From JAUXFS01 sp050329575 (GTDB lineage Bacteria > Pseudomonadota > Alphaproteobacteria > Rhodospirillales > Defluviicoccaceae): a stretch of 12,360 nt of DNA. The position numbers were made by a program, and so were the translations under genes. Of this stretch, positions 1 through 7,668 are shown piece after piece (the stretch's first letter is position 1; every line of letters starts with the position of its first letter). The DNA lies in NCBI GenBank assembly GCA_050329575.1, contig JBHJOP010000050.1, positions 1 to 12,360 of the forward strand. Direction: 5' to 3'. Below the pieces are notes generated by a model, which was given only the letters and a program-made list of their open reading frames with translations, did not search any database and had not been told where the DNA came from.

Positions 1-1
1 C

Positions 2-127
2 CGCAGCCTCTACCGCCAGCACCGGCGCACGGAGATCCATCAGGGCCGCATCGCACCGGACTCGCTCGATCCGCTGCTCTACGACCTGCCCGACATCTCC
101 GAGGAGAACCCGGACGAACCCCGCTAG
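2..127 (+). CDS. C-terminal end of an unidentified protein (partial)
   Basis: An open frame enters from the left edge and ends at a TAG at 125-127, leaving 41 codons. The tail is strongly hydrophilic, rich in Arg, Asp, Glu and Pro, and ends in an acidic, proline-containing stretch (SEENPDEPR). Nearly every codon ends in G or C, as in the definite genes of this window, which supports real coding. No motif is recognisable, and with the 5' part missing no function can be proposed. It converges with ettA, with only 29 bases between the two stop codons. Confidence 0.55.
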   Translation, partial: RSLYRQHRRTEIHQGRIAPDSLDPLLYDLPDISEENPDEPR

Positions 128-128
128 C

Positions 129-142
129 GCCGCCGCGGCGGC
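129..142. terminator. GC-rich perfect palindrome between convergent genes
   Basis: A perfect 14-bp palindrome (GCCGCCGCGGCGGC) fills the gap between the stop of the left-edge gene and the stop of ettA. It could fold as a 5-bp GC stem with a four-base loop on either strand, so it could act on transcripts from both sides. No T-run follows on either strand, so it is not a canonical intrinsic terminator. High-GC intergenic DNA also produces such palindromes by chance. Confidence 0.25.
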
Positions 143-156
143 ACGGCCGCCCGCGG

Positions 157-1839
<1,683 letters not shown>

Positions 1840-1905
1840 AACAAGCTCCCAGAAAGCCATCAATGGACAGGGAACGCCCCACCGACGGGCGCGACGGACG
1901 AGTGC

Positions 1906-1934
1906 TTTTAGCGCGTGGCACCGGGCATCGGCAA
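1906..1934 (-). promoter_or_regulatory. Weak candidate promoter for ettA
   Basis: On the minus strand a TTGCCG (1929-1934) is followed, after 17 bases, by CTAAAA (1906-1911). The spacing is right for a sigma-70-type promoter and it lies about 70 bases upstream of the ettA start. The -10 hexamer is poor, and this was found by eye, so it is only a candidate. The -10-like hexamer falls inside the left arm of the 9-bp inverted repeat. Confidence 0.25.
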
Positions 1935-1976
1935 CCCGCTGAAAAAAAGCCCCAGCCGCTCTTCTTGGCGCTAAAA
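1906..1976. repeat. Perfect 9-bp inverted repeat in the divergent control region
   Basis: TTTTAGCGC at 1906-1914 is the exact reverse complement of GCGCTAAAA at 1968-1976. The arms are separated by 53 bases, giving 62 bp centre to centre, close to six helical turns. Both arms lie in the 220-bp region between the divergent ettA and response-regulator genes. The arms are AT-rich compared with their surroundings. They may be paired operator sites for one dimeric regulator, but no known binding motif is recognised. Confidence 0.45.
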
Positions 1977-1981
1977 CGTGG

Positions 1982-1987
1982 TATAGT
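1982..1987 (+). promoter_or_regulatory. Candidate -10 element for the response-regulator operon
   Basis: TATAGT on the plus strand resembles a sigma-70 -10 box and lies about 70 bases upstream of the response-regulator ATG, in an otherwise GC-rich tract. No good -35 box sits 16-18 bases upstream. TTGGCG at 1965-1970 is only 11 bases away. If this promoter is real it may depend on an activator, and the right arm of the inverted repeat ends 5 bases upstream of it. Confidence 0.25.
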
Positions 1988-2059
1988 GGTTTTTTCGGCA
2001 GGATCGCCGCCGGTGAAAGCTTGGCAACGACAGAAACGGGGCGGCTAGGGGAGAACGGA

Positions 2060-2434
2060 ATGGCGAAATCCATTCTTGTCGTCGAGGACGAGCCGAACAT
2101 CGTCCTCTCGTTGCAGTTCCTGATGAAGAAGGCGGGTTTCGACGTCCGCATCGCGCGCGACGGCGAAGAGGCACTGGCGGCCGTCGAGGACAGGGCGCCC
2201 GACCTCATCCTGCTCGATGTCATGATTCCGAAGCGGGACGGCTACGACGTCTGTCAGACGATCCGTGCCAATTCGGCTTGGCAGGACATCTACATCATCA
2301 TGCTGACCGCCAAAGGTCGGGAGGTGGACCGGGAGAAGGGTATCGCCCTCGGGGCCAATGATTACGTCACCAAACCGTTCTCGACCCGCGATCTAACCGA
2401 GAAGGTGAAACAGATCCTGGAGGCCGGTGCGTGA
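2060..2434 (+). CDS. Single-domain (CheY-like) response regulator
   Basis: This 124-residue protein is one complete receiver domain with no DNA-binding or enzymatic output. The acidic pocket is E9/D10, the phosphoacceptor is D53 (in LILLDVMIP), the switch residue is T83, the conserved lysine is K105 followed by P106, and Y102 fits the aromatic switch position. The ATG at 2060 is preceded by AGGGGAG with about 6-7 bases spacing; the frame is open upstream but that part has no family match. It is the first gene of a plus-strand cluster and ends 35 bases before the pseudokinase-exonuclease. Without an output domain it must act by protein contact or as a phosphorelay intermediate. The likeliest phosphodonor in the window is the symporter-kinase at 4914-7640, and the likeliest partner is its immediate neighbour. 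These partnerships are inferred from gene order only. Confidence 0.92.
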   Translation: MAKSILVVEDEPNIVLSLQFLMKKAGFDVRIARDGEEALAAVEDRAPDLILLDVMIPKRDGYDVCQTIRANSAWQDIYIIMLTAKGREVDREKGIALGANDYVTKPFSTRDLTEKVKQILEAGA

Positions 2435-2469
2435 CGGGGGTCCCCATGCATTAGCGGTGGCTGGCGGCA

Positions 2470-4587
2470 ATGGGTCCCAGGCTTTTTCTTGTCCTCTGTT
2501 TTTCTGCCCTGGCGGCGGCATCGCTGGTCTCGGTCGCGGTCGGCACGCTGCTGATCAGCACCGATCTGCCGGAGGGCGCCAAGGGCTTTTCCAACATCGT
2601 CATCGTCTACGGCGGTGGCATGGCCTTCCTTCTGGTGGCCGTGATCGCGATGCTGTGGGCCTATCTCGACTACGCCATCGCGCAACCGGTGGCAGCGATC
2701 GTCCGGGGCATCCAGACGGTCACCCGCGCCAACCCCGATCACCGCATCGAGCTCGACGACAGCCATCGGCTCGGCGGCCTGCCGCGCGCCGTCAATGAGC
2801 TGATCGAGGAGCTGGCGCAGGCGAAGACCAACGTCGCCGATGCCATCGCCAAGGCGACCGAGAAGATCGAGGAGCAGAAGAACCGCCTCGCCGTCATCCT
2901 GCAGGACCTGCACGAGGGTGTGATCATCTGCAACCTCAGCCACCACATCCTCCTCTACAACAACCGAGCGTTGGACATCCTGCGGATCGCCGGCGAGATC
3001 GGGCTCGACCGTTCGCTGTTCAGCTTCGTCAATCGTCAGCCGATTCTCCACGCGCTCAGCCGGCTGACCAACCGCGTGGCGGAAGGCCGGCACCTGAGCC
3101 ATGCGGAGGGCGTGACGGTGGCGTTCGTCGGCTCGACGATCGACGGGCGCTACACCCTCGAGGGTCGGATGAGCCTGATCCTCGACAGCGACAGCTTGCC
3201 GACGGGGTACGTGATCTCGTTCGAGGACGACACCGAAGAGCTGGCGGCACTGGGGTTGCGCGATCGCCTGCTGCGGGAGGCGACCGAGGGCTTACGGGGC
3301 CCGGTCGCCACCCTCCGGGCAGCTGCCGAGATCCTCGCCTCCGATTCCGACCTGACCGCCGCGGACGAGACGGCGTTCAAGCAGGTCATGCTCAAAGAGA
3401 GCAGCGAGGTCTCCGAACGGCTGGAGAAACTGGCCGCGCAGTATCGCGACGTGATCACCGGTCACTGGCCGATGTCGGACATCTACTCGGCCAACCTGTT
3501 CAACAACCTAGTCCACCGCCTGCGGGAACAGGCGAACGTGAATGCGGTTATGATCGGCATTCCGCAGTGGCTGTACGGTGACAGCTACACGTTGGTCGAA
3601 CTGCTCGATCGCATGATACATCGGGTGCTCGGGCTCGCCGGGACGATCTCCTTCGAACTGGAGGCGGTCGCCGGCGAACGCCACGTTTATCTCGACATCC
3701 TGTGGAAGGGGACGGCGATCCAGGCCGCCGAGCTCAACACTTGGCTCGACGACCAGCTCGAGGAGACGCTGGGCGGGCTGACGCTGCGCGACGTGCTCGA
3801 ACATCACAAGACCGACATCTGGAGCCTGCCGCACCGGGACGGTCACGCCCGCCTGCGCCTGCCGCTACCGCCCGCCAAACAGCCGCCGACCAGCCGGGAC
3901 GGGCGCGCCCGCCCGTCCCGCCCCGAGTTCTATGATTTCGAGCTGTTGCGGAAACCCGGCCCGCTCGGCGAACTCGGCGCGCGGCCGCTGCGGTCGATCA
4001 ACTACGTCGTGTTCGATACCGAGACCACCGGCCTCGAGCCGTCCGCCGGCGACGAGGTAATCGCCATCGGCGCGGTCCGGGTCGTCAACGGGCGGATCCT
4101 CACCGGCGAATCCTTCGAGCGCCTGGTCGATCCCAAGCGCCCGATTCCCAAGGACTCGATCCGTTTTCACGGCATCACCGACGAGATGATCAGGGACAAG
4201 CCGCCGATCGAGGTGGTGCTGCCGCAGCTCCGCCGGTTCGTCGGCGACGCCGTCCTGGTCGCCCACAACGCGGCCTTCGATCTCAAGTTCCTCAAGCTGA
4301 AGGAAGCCGAGAGCGGGGTTGCGTTCGAGATGCCGGTATTGGACACGTTGCTGCTCTCGGTCTACCTGCACGACTATACCACCCGTCACACCCTCGATGC
4401 CGTCGCCGACCGGTTCGGCATCGAGGTCAAGGGACGTCACACGGCGCTCGGCGATGCCCTGGTGACAGCCGGCGTTTTTCTCAAGATGATCGACATCCTG
4501 GAGGCGAGGGGCATCCACACCCTGCAGCAGGCGGTCGAGGCGTCGCACACGATCGTCGAGGTCCGCGCCCGTCAGGCGAATTTCTGA
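2470..4587 (+). CDS. Membrane PAS protein with degenerate histidine-kinase core fused to a DEDDh 3'-5' exonuclease
   Basis: This is a 705-residue multidomain protein. Two transmembrane helices (about 4-29 and 45-68) are followed by a HAMP-like segment (70-120), a charged coiled coil (to about 142), a PAS-like domain (about 140-255) and a kinase-like core (about 262-468). A Pro/Arg-rich linker leads to a DnaQ-type exonuclease (about 508-690). The exonuclease has all DEDDh residues: D516 and E518 (FDTET), D604 (NAAFD), and H657 and D662 (RHTALGD). It should hydrolyse DNA or RNA 3' to 5' with two metal ions. The kinase core looks inactive: the H-box position is E273 (EATEGLRGP), the N-box asparagines are replaced by R381 and R385, and the G1 motif reads WKGTAI (412-417). 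The kinase fold outline remains, including a typical ending (ARLRLPLP). The start is the ATG at 2470 with only a weak upstream GGCGG. DnaQ-like nucleases beside SSS-transporter genes are known in other Proteobacteria. The substrate is unknown. Confidence 0.88.
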   Translation: MGPRLFLVLCFSALAAASLVSVAVGTLLISTDLPEGAKGFSNIVIVYGGGMAFLLVAVIAMLWAYLDYAIAQPVAAIVRGIQTVTRANPDHRIELDDSHRLGGLPRAVNELIEELAQAKTNVADAIAKATEKIEEQKNRLAVILQDLHEGVIICNLSHHILLYNNRALDILRIAGEIGLDRSLFSFVNRQPILHALSRLTNRVAEGRHLSHAEGVTVAFVGSTIDGRYTLEGRMSLILDSDSLPTGYVISFEDDTEELAALGLRDRLLREATEGLRGPVATLRAAAEILASDSDLTAADETAFKQVMLKESSEVSERLEKLAAQYRDVITGHWPMSDIYSANLFNNLVHRLREQANVNAVMIGIPQWLYGDSYTLVELLDRMIHRVLGLAGTISFELEAVAGERHVYLDILWKGTAIQAAELNTWLDDQLEETLGGLTLRDVLEHHKTDIWSLPHRDGHARLRLPLPPAKQPPTSRDGRARPSRPEFYDFELLRKPGPLGELGARPLRSINYVVFDTETTGLEPSAGDEVIAIGAVRVVNGRILTGESFERLVDPKRPIPKDSIRFHGITDEMIRDKPPIEVVLPQLRRFVGDAVLVAHNAAFDLKFLKLKEAESGVAFEMPVLDTLLLSVYLHDYTTRHTLDAVADRFGIEVKGRHTALGDALVTAGVFLKMIDILEARGIHTLQQAVEASHTIVEVRARQANF

Positions 4588-4636
4588 GGGACGCGGCCGG
4601 TCGGGCGGAGCGACAGCGATAGAGAGGGACGTTACA

Positions 4637-4900
4637 ATGGCGAGACTCCGGGACGAGAGCCGGACTGGCGAGCGGCTGGTGGCGTTGTTTCTGCTCGGCG
4701 TCCTGCTGTTCAACCCGCTGGTGGTGCGGATCTTCGATCGCGGGGCGGAAACGGCGGTGTTCGGCGTCCCCCTCCTGTACCTCTACCTGTTCGTCGGATG
4801 GGCGCTGCTGATCGGACTGATGGCGAGCGTCATCGACCGTCGCGACAGCACCCCGGCCGGTGGTCGCGACGTACGCCCGCCGCCGGCCAGAGAGCGGTGA
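4637..4900 (+). CDS. Small two-helix membrane protein, probable partner of the symporter-kinase
   Basis: This 87-residue protein has two hydrophobic helices (about 14-32 and 43-66) joined by a short charged loop (RIFDRGAET), with a hydrophilic Pro/Arg-rich tail. The pattern NPLVVRIFD, then FGVPLLYLYLFVGW, resembles the small membrane proteins encoded next to sodium:solute symporters (DUF485, DUF3311 and DUF4212 types). I cannot say which family it belongs to without a profile search. The ATG at 4637 has a GAGAGGGA sequence about 7-8 bases upstream. It ends 13 bases before the symporter-kinase ATG, so co-translation and physical association with it are likely. A role in assembly or stability of the SSS domain is inferred. 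Confidence 0.8.
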   Translation: MARLRDESRTGERLVALFLLGVLLFNPLVVRIFDRGAETAVFGVPLLYLYLFVGWALLIGLMASVIDRRDSTPAGGRDVRPPPARER

Positions 4901-4913
4901 ACGGAACAACGCG

Positions 4914-7640
4914 ATGCTTCCGGGCTGGCTGATCGTCCTCGCCTCGTTCGGATACGTCTCGGTGCTGTTCGCGATCGCCTACTACGGCGACCGCCGCGCC
5001 GACCGCGGCCGCAGCCTGGTCGCCAGCCCCTACATCTACGCCCTCTCGATCGCCGTGTACTGCACGGCGTGGACCTTCTACGGCAGCGTCGGGCGGGCGG
5101 CATCGGGCGGCATCGGCTTCCTGCCCATCTACCTCGGGCCGACGCTGATGTTCGCCCTCGGATGGATCGTATGGCGCAAGATCATCCGCATCTCCAAGGT
5201 CCACCACATCACGTCGATCGCTGACTTCGTCTCGTCGCGCTACGGCAAGAGCCATCTGCTCGGTGGACTTGTGACGATCATCGCCGTCATCGGCATCATG
5301 CCGTACATCTCGCTGCAGCTGAAGGCGGTGTCGGCGAGCTTCACGGTGCTGCTGCACTACCCCGACGTGACCATCCCCGACGGCGCGCCCGACATGCCGC
5401 TGTTCGGCGACACCGCGCTGTGGGTCGCGGCGCTGATGGCGGTGTTCTCGATCCTGTTCGGCACCCGCCACATCGACGCCACCGAACATCACGAAGGGCT
5501 GGTGGCGGCGATCGCCTTCGAGTCGGTGGTCAAGCTGGTCGCATTCCTGTCGGTCGGCCTGTTCGTGACCTTCGTGCTGTTCGACGGCTTCGGCGATCTG
5601 TTCGCGCAGGCGGCAGCACTGCCGGAACTGGCGAGGCTGATGACCATGGAGGTCGCCGGCGCCGACTGGGTGCCGCTGACGGTGCTGTCGATGCTGACGA
5701 TCCTGTGCCTGCCGCGCCAGTTCCAGGTGACCGTCGTCGAGAACGTCGACGAGAAGCATCTCAACAAGGCGATCTGGCTGTTCCCGCTGTATCTGCTGCT
5801 GATCAACGTGTTCGTGCTTCCGATCGCCTTCGGCGGCCTCCTGCGCTTTCCCGAGGGCGGCGTGGACGCCGACACCTTCGTGCTCGCACTGCCGATGGCG
5901 GAAGAGCGGCCTTTGCTCGCGCTGTTCGTGTTCATCGGTGGGCTGTCGGCCGCCACCGGCATGGTCATCGTCGAGACAGTGGCGCTGAGCACGATGATCT
6001 GCAACGACCTGGTGATGCCGGTGCTGCTGCGCTTCGCGTGGCTGCATCTGGCCGAGCGCAAGGACCTGTCTGGACTGCTGCTCGCCATCCGCCGTGCAGC
6101 CATCGGCTTCATCCTGCTGGTCGGCTATCTCTATTTCCGGCTGATCGGCGAGACCTACGCGCTGGTCAGCATCGGCTTGGTGTCGTTCGCCGCCGCGGCG
6201 CAGTTCGCGCCGTCGATCCTCGGCGGCATTTACTGGAAGGGGGCGACCCGCCGCGGCGCCTTTGCCGGGATTTCCGCCGGCTTTCTGATCTGGACCTATA
6301 CCTTGTTGCTGCCGTCGTTTGCCCGCTCCGGGTGGCTGCCGGTGAGTTTCGTAGACCAGGGGCCGTTCGGAATCGCACTGCTCGAGCCCTATGCCCTGTT
6401 CGGCCTGACCGGGCTCGATCCCATCTCGCACGCGTTGTTCTGGACCCTGCTCGCCAACGTCGGCGCCTACGTCGCCGTGTCGATGCTCGACCGGCAGAGC
6501 ATCATCGAACGCATCCAGGCGACGCTGTTCGTAGAGGTGTTCCGCCAGACCGGCACCGGCGTCGGCGCCGGGCTGTGGCAGGGGACGATCGCGGTCACCG
6601 ACCTCAGGGCGATGTGCGAACGGTTCCTCGGCGCCGAGCGCACCGAGCAGGTGTTCGACGAATACGCTCGCCGCCGCGGCTTGGTTCTGGTGTCGTCGGC
6701 CAACGCCGACGGCGAACTGGTGCAACTCGTCGAGCGGCGACTGGCGGGCGCGATCGGTGCCGCCTCGGCGCGGGTGATGGTCGCCTCGACGCTGAAGGGC
6801 GAAGGCGTCGGCCTCGACGAGATCATGCAGATCCTCGACGAGACGTCGCAGGTCCTGGAATACAGCCGCCAGCTTGAGCAGAAGTCCCAGGAGCTGGAGC
6901 GGGCGACGGCCGACCTGAAGGCGGCCAACGAGCGGCTGACAGAGCTCGACCAACTCAAGGATGACTTCCTGTCCACCGTCACCCACGAGCTGCGCACGCC
7001 GCTGACCTCGATTCGCTCGTTCTCGGAGATTCTCCACGACACCCCCGATCTCGATCTCGCCGAGCGCCAGCACTTCCTCGGCATCGTCATCCGAGAGAGC
7101 GAACGGTTGACGCGGCTGATCAACCAAGTGCTCGACCTCTCCAAGATGGAGCGAGGGCGGATGGAATGGCAGATGATCGACGTCGACCTCCGCGACGTGC
7201 TCAACCACGCGCTCTCTTCGCTCCACCAGCTGTTCGAGGAGAAGAACGTCGCCGTCGACGTCACCTTGCCGGAGAGCGTGCCTCCGGTGCGCGGCGACCG
7301 CGACCAATTGATCCAGCTGGCGATCAACCTGTTGTCCAATGCCGAGAAGTTCTGCCCGAACGACACCGGCCGGGTGGCGGTCGCCCTCGACGCCGGCGAG
7401 ACCGGGCTCACAGTCAGCGTCGCCGACAACGGCCCCGGCATCCCCTACGCCGAGCAGGAGCAGATCTTCGAGAAGTTCCACCAGGTCCGCGCCGGCCGCA
7501 CCGGCAACCCCCTGGGCTCGGGGCTGGGGCTCGCCATCTGCCGCGGCATCGTCGAGCACCTGGGCGGACGCATCTGGGTCGAGAGCGAGCCCGGCCGAGG
7601 CGCCACCTTCTACGTCACCCTCCCTTACGCCGCGAGCTGA
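4914..7640 (+). CDS. Sodium:solute symporter-STAC-histidine kinase fusion (CrbS/CbrA-like sensor)
   Basis: This 908-residue protein begins with an SSS (SLC5) transporter domain of about 13 helices (about 1-525), including the motif YCTAWTFYGSVG (49-60). A STAC-like linker follows (about 540-625), then a coiled coil (about 640-685) and a complete kinase core. The phosphoacceptor is H691 in THELRTPL, the N-box is NLLSNAEKF with N805 and N809, G1 is DNGPGIP (838-844) and G2 is GSGLGLAI (868-875). There is no separate PAS domain and no fused receiver, unlike some CbrA-type relatives. Relatives CrbS and CbrA control acetate or carbon/nitrogen use, so a small organic acid or amino acid is the likely ligand. 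I chose the ATG at 4914 (MLPGWLIV, with GGA about 8 bases upstream). A GTG 18 codons upstream would overlap the previous gene and add a basic leader. The likely partner is the receiver at 2060-2434, because no LuxR-type regulator is adjacent. Confidence 0.93.
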   Translation: MLPGWLIVLASFGYVSVLFAIAYYGDRRADRGRSLVASPYIYALSIAVYCTAWTFYGSVGRAASGGIGFLPIYLGPTLMFALGWIVWRKIIRISKVHHITSIADFVSSRYGKSHLLGGLVTIIAVIGIMPYISLQLKAVSASFTVLLHYPDVTIPDGAPDMPLFGDTALWVAALMAVFSILFGTRHIDATEHHEGLVAAIAFESVVKLVAFLSVGLFVTFVLFDGFGDLFAQAAALPELARLMTMEVAGADWVPLTVLSMLTILCLPRQFQVTVVENVDEKHLNKAIWLFPLYLLLINVFVLPIAFGGLLRFPEGGVDADTFVLALPMAEERPLLALFVFIGGLSAATGMVIVETVALSTMICNDLVMPVLLRFAWLHLAERKDLSGLLLAIRRAAIGFILLVGYLYFRLIGETYALVSIGLVSFAAAAQFAPSILGGIYWKGATRRGAFAGISAGFLIWTYTLLLPSFARSGWLPVSFVDQGPFGIALLEPYALFGLTGLDPISHALFWTLLANVGAYVAVSMLDRQSIIERIQATLFVEVFRQTGTGVGAGLWQGTIAVTDLRAMCERFLGAERTEQVFDEYARRRGLVLVSSANADGELVQLVERRLAGAIGAASARVMVASTLKGEGVGLDEIMQILDETSQVLEYSRQLEQKSQELERATADLKAANERLTELDQLKDDFLSTVTHELRTPLTSIRSFSEILHDTPDLDLAERQHFLGIVIRESERLTRLINQVLDLSKMERGRMEWQMIDVDLRDVLNHALSSLHQLFEEKNVAVDVTLPESVPPVRGDRDQLIQLAINLLSNAEKFCPNDTGRVAVALDAGETGLTVSVADNGPGIPYAEQEQIFEKFHQVRAGRTGNPLGSGLGLAICRGIVEHLGGRIWVESEPGRGATFYVTLPYAAS

Positions 7641-7651
7641 GAGCCGGAGAG

Positions 7652-7661
7652 CGGCGCGCCG
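7652..7661. repeat. Short palindrome in the gap between convergent operons
   Basis: The 28-base gap between the stop of the symporter-kinase and the stop of the D-lactate-dehydrogenase-like gene contains CGGCGCGCCG, a perfect 10-bp palindrome. It has no T-run on either side and is too short to call a terminator. No other signal is seen in the gap, so how the two converging transcripts end is not evident. Confidence 0.2.
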
Positions 7662-7668
7662 AAGGCCG

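Noticed and set aside
1941..1967. A-run (1941-1947) beside a GC-rich stretch as an intrinsic terminator on the minus strand
   Set aside because: No stable perfect hairpin precedes the T-run on the minus strand, and it lies upstream of ettA, where a terminator has no obvious upstream transcript to end. A leader attenuator would need a better stem.
1840..2223. N-terminal extension of EttA by 128 residues
   Set aside because: The frame is open, but the extension crosses the divergent control region and the response-regulator gene, lacks similarity to EttA, and the ATG at 1839 has a good ribosome site and the expected N-terminus.
4830..7559. A minus-strand open frame of 909 codons opposite the symporter-kinase
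   Set aside because: It is the antisense of a well-supported gene. The translation is rich in Arg, Asp, Gln and His with no domain or membrane pattern, as expected for the opposite strand of a GC-rich gene.
2060..7640. A defence or toxin-antitoxin system built around the exonuclease
   Set aside because: The domain order and neighbours are those of signal transduction and transport. There is no integrase, restriction, reverse-transcriptase, toxin or phage gene, and composition matches the rest of the window.
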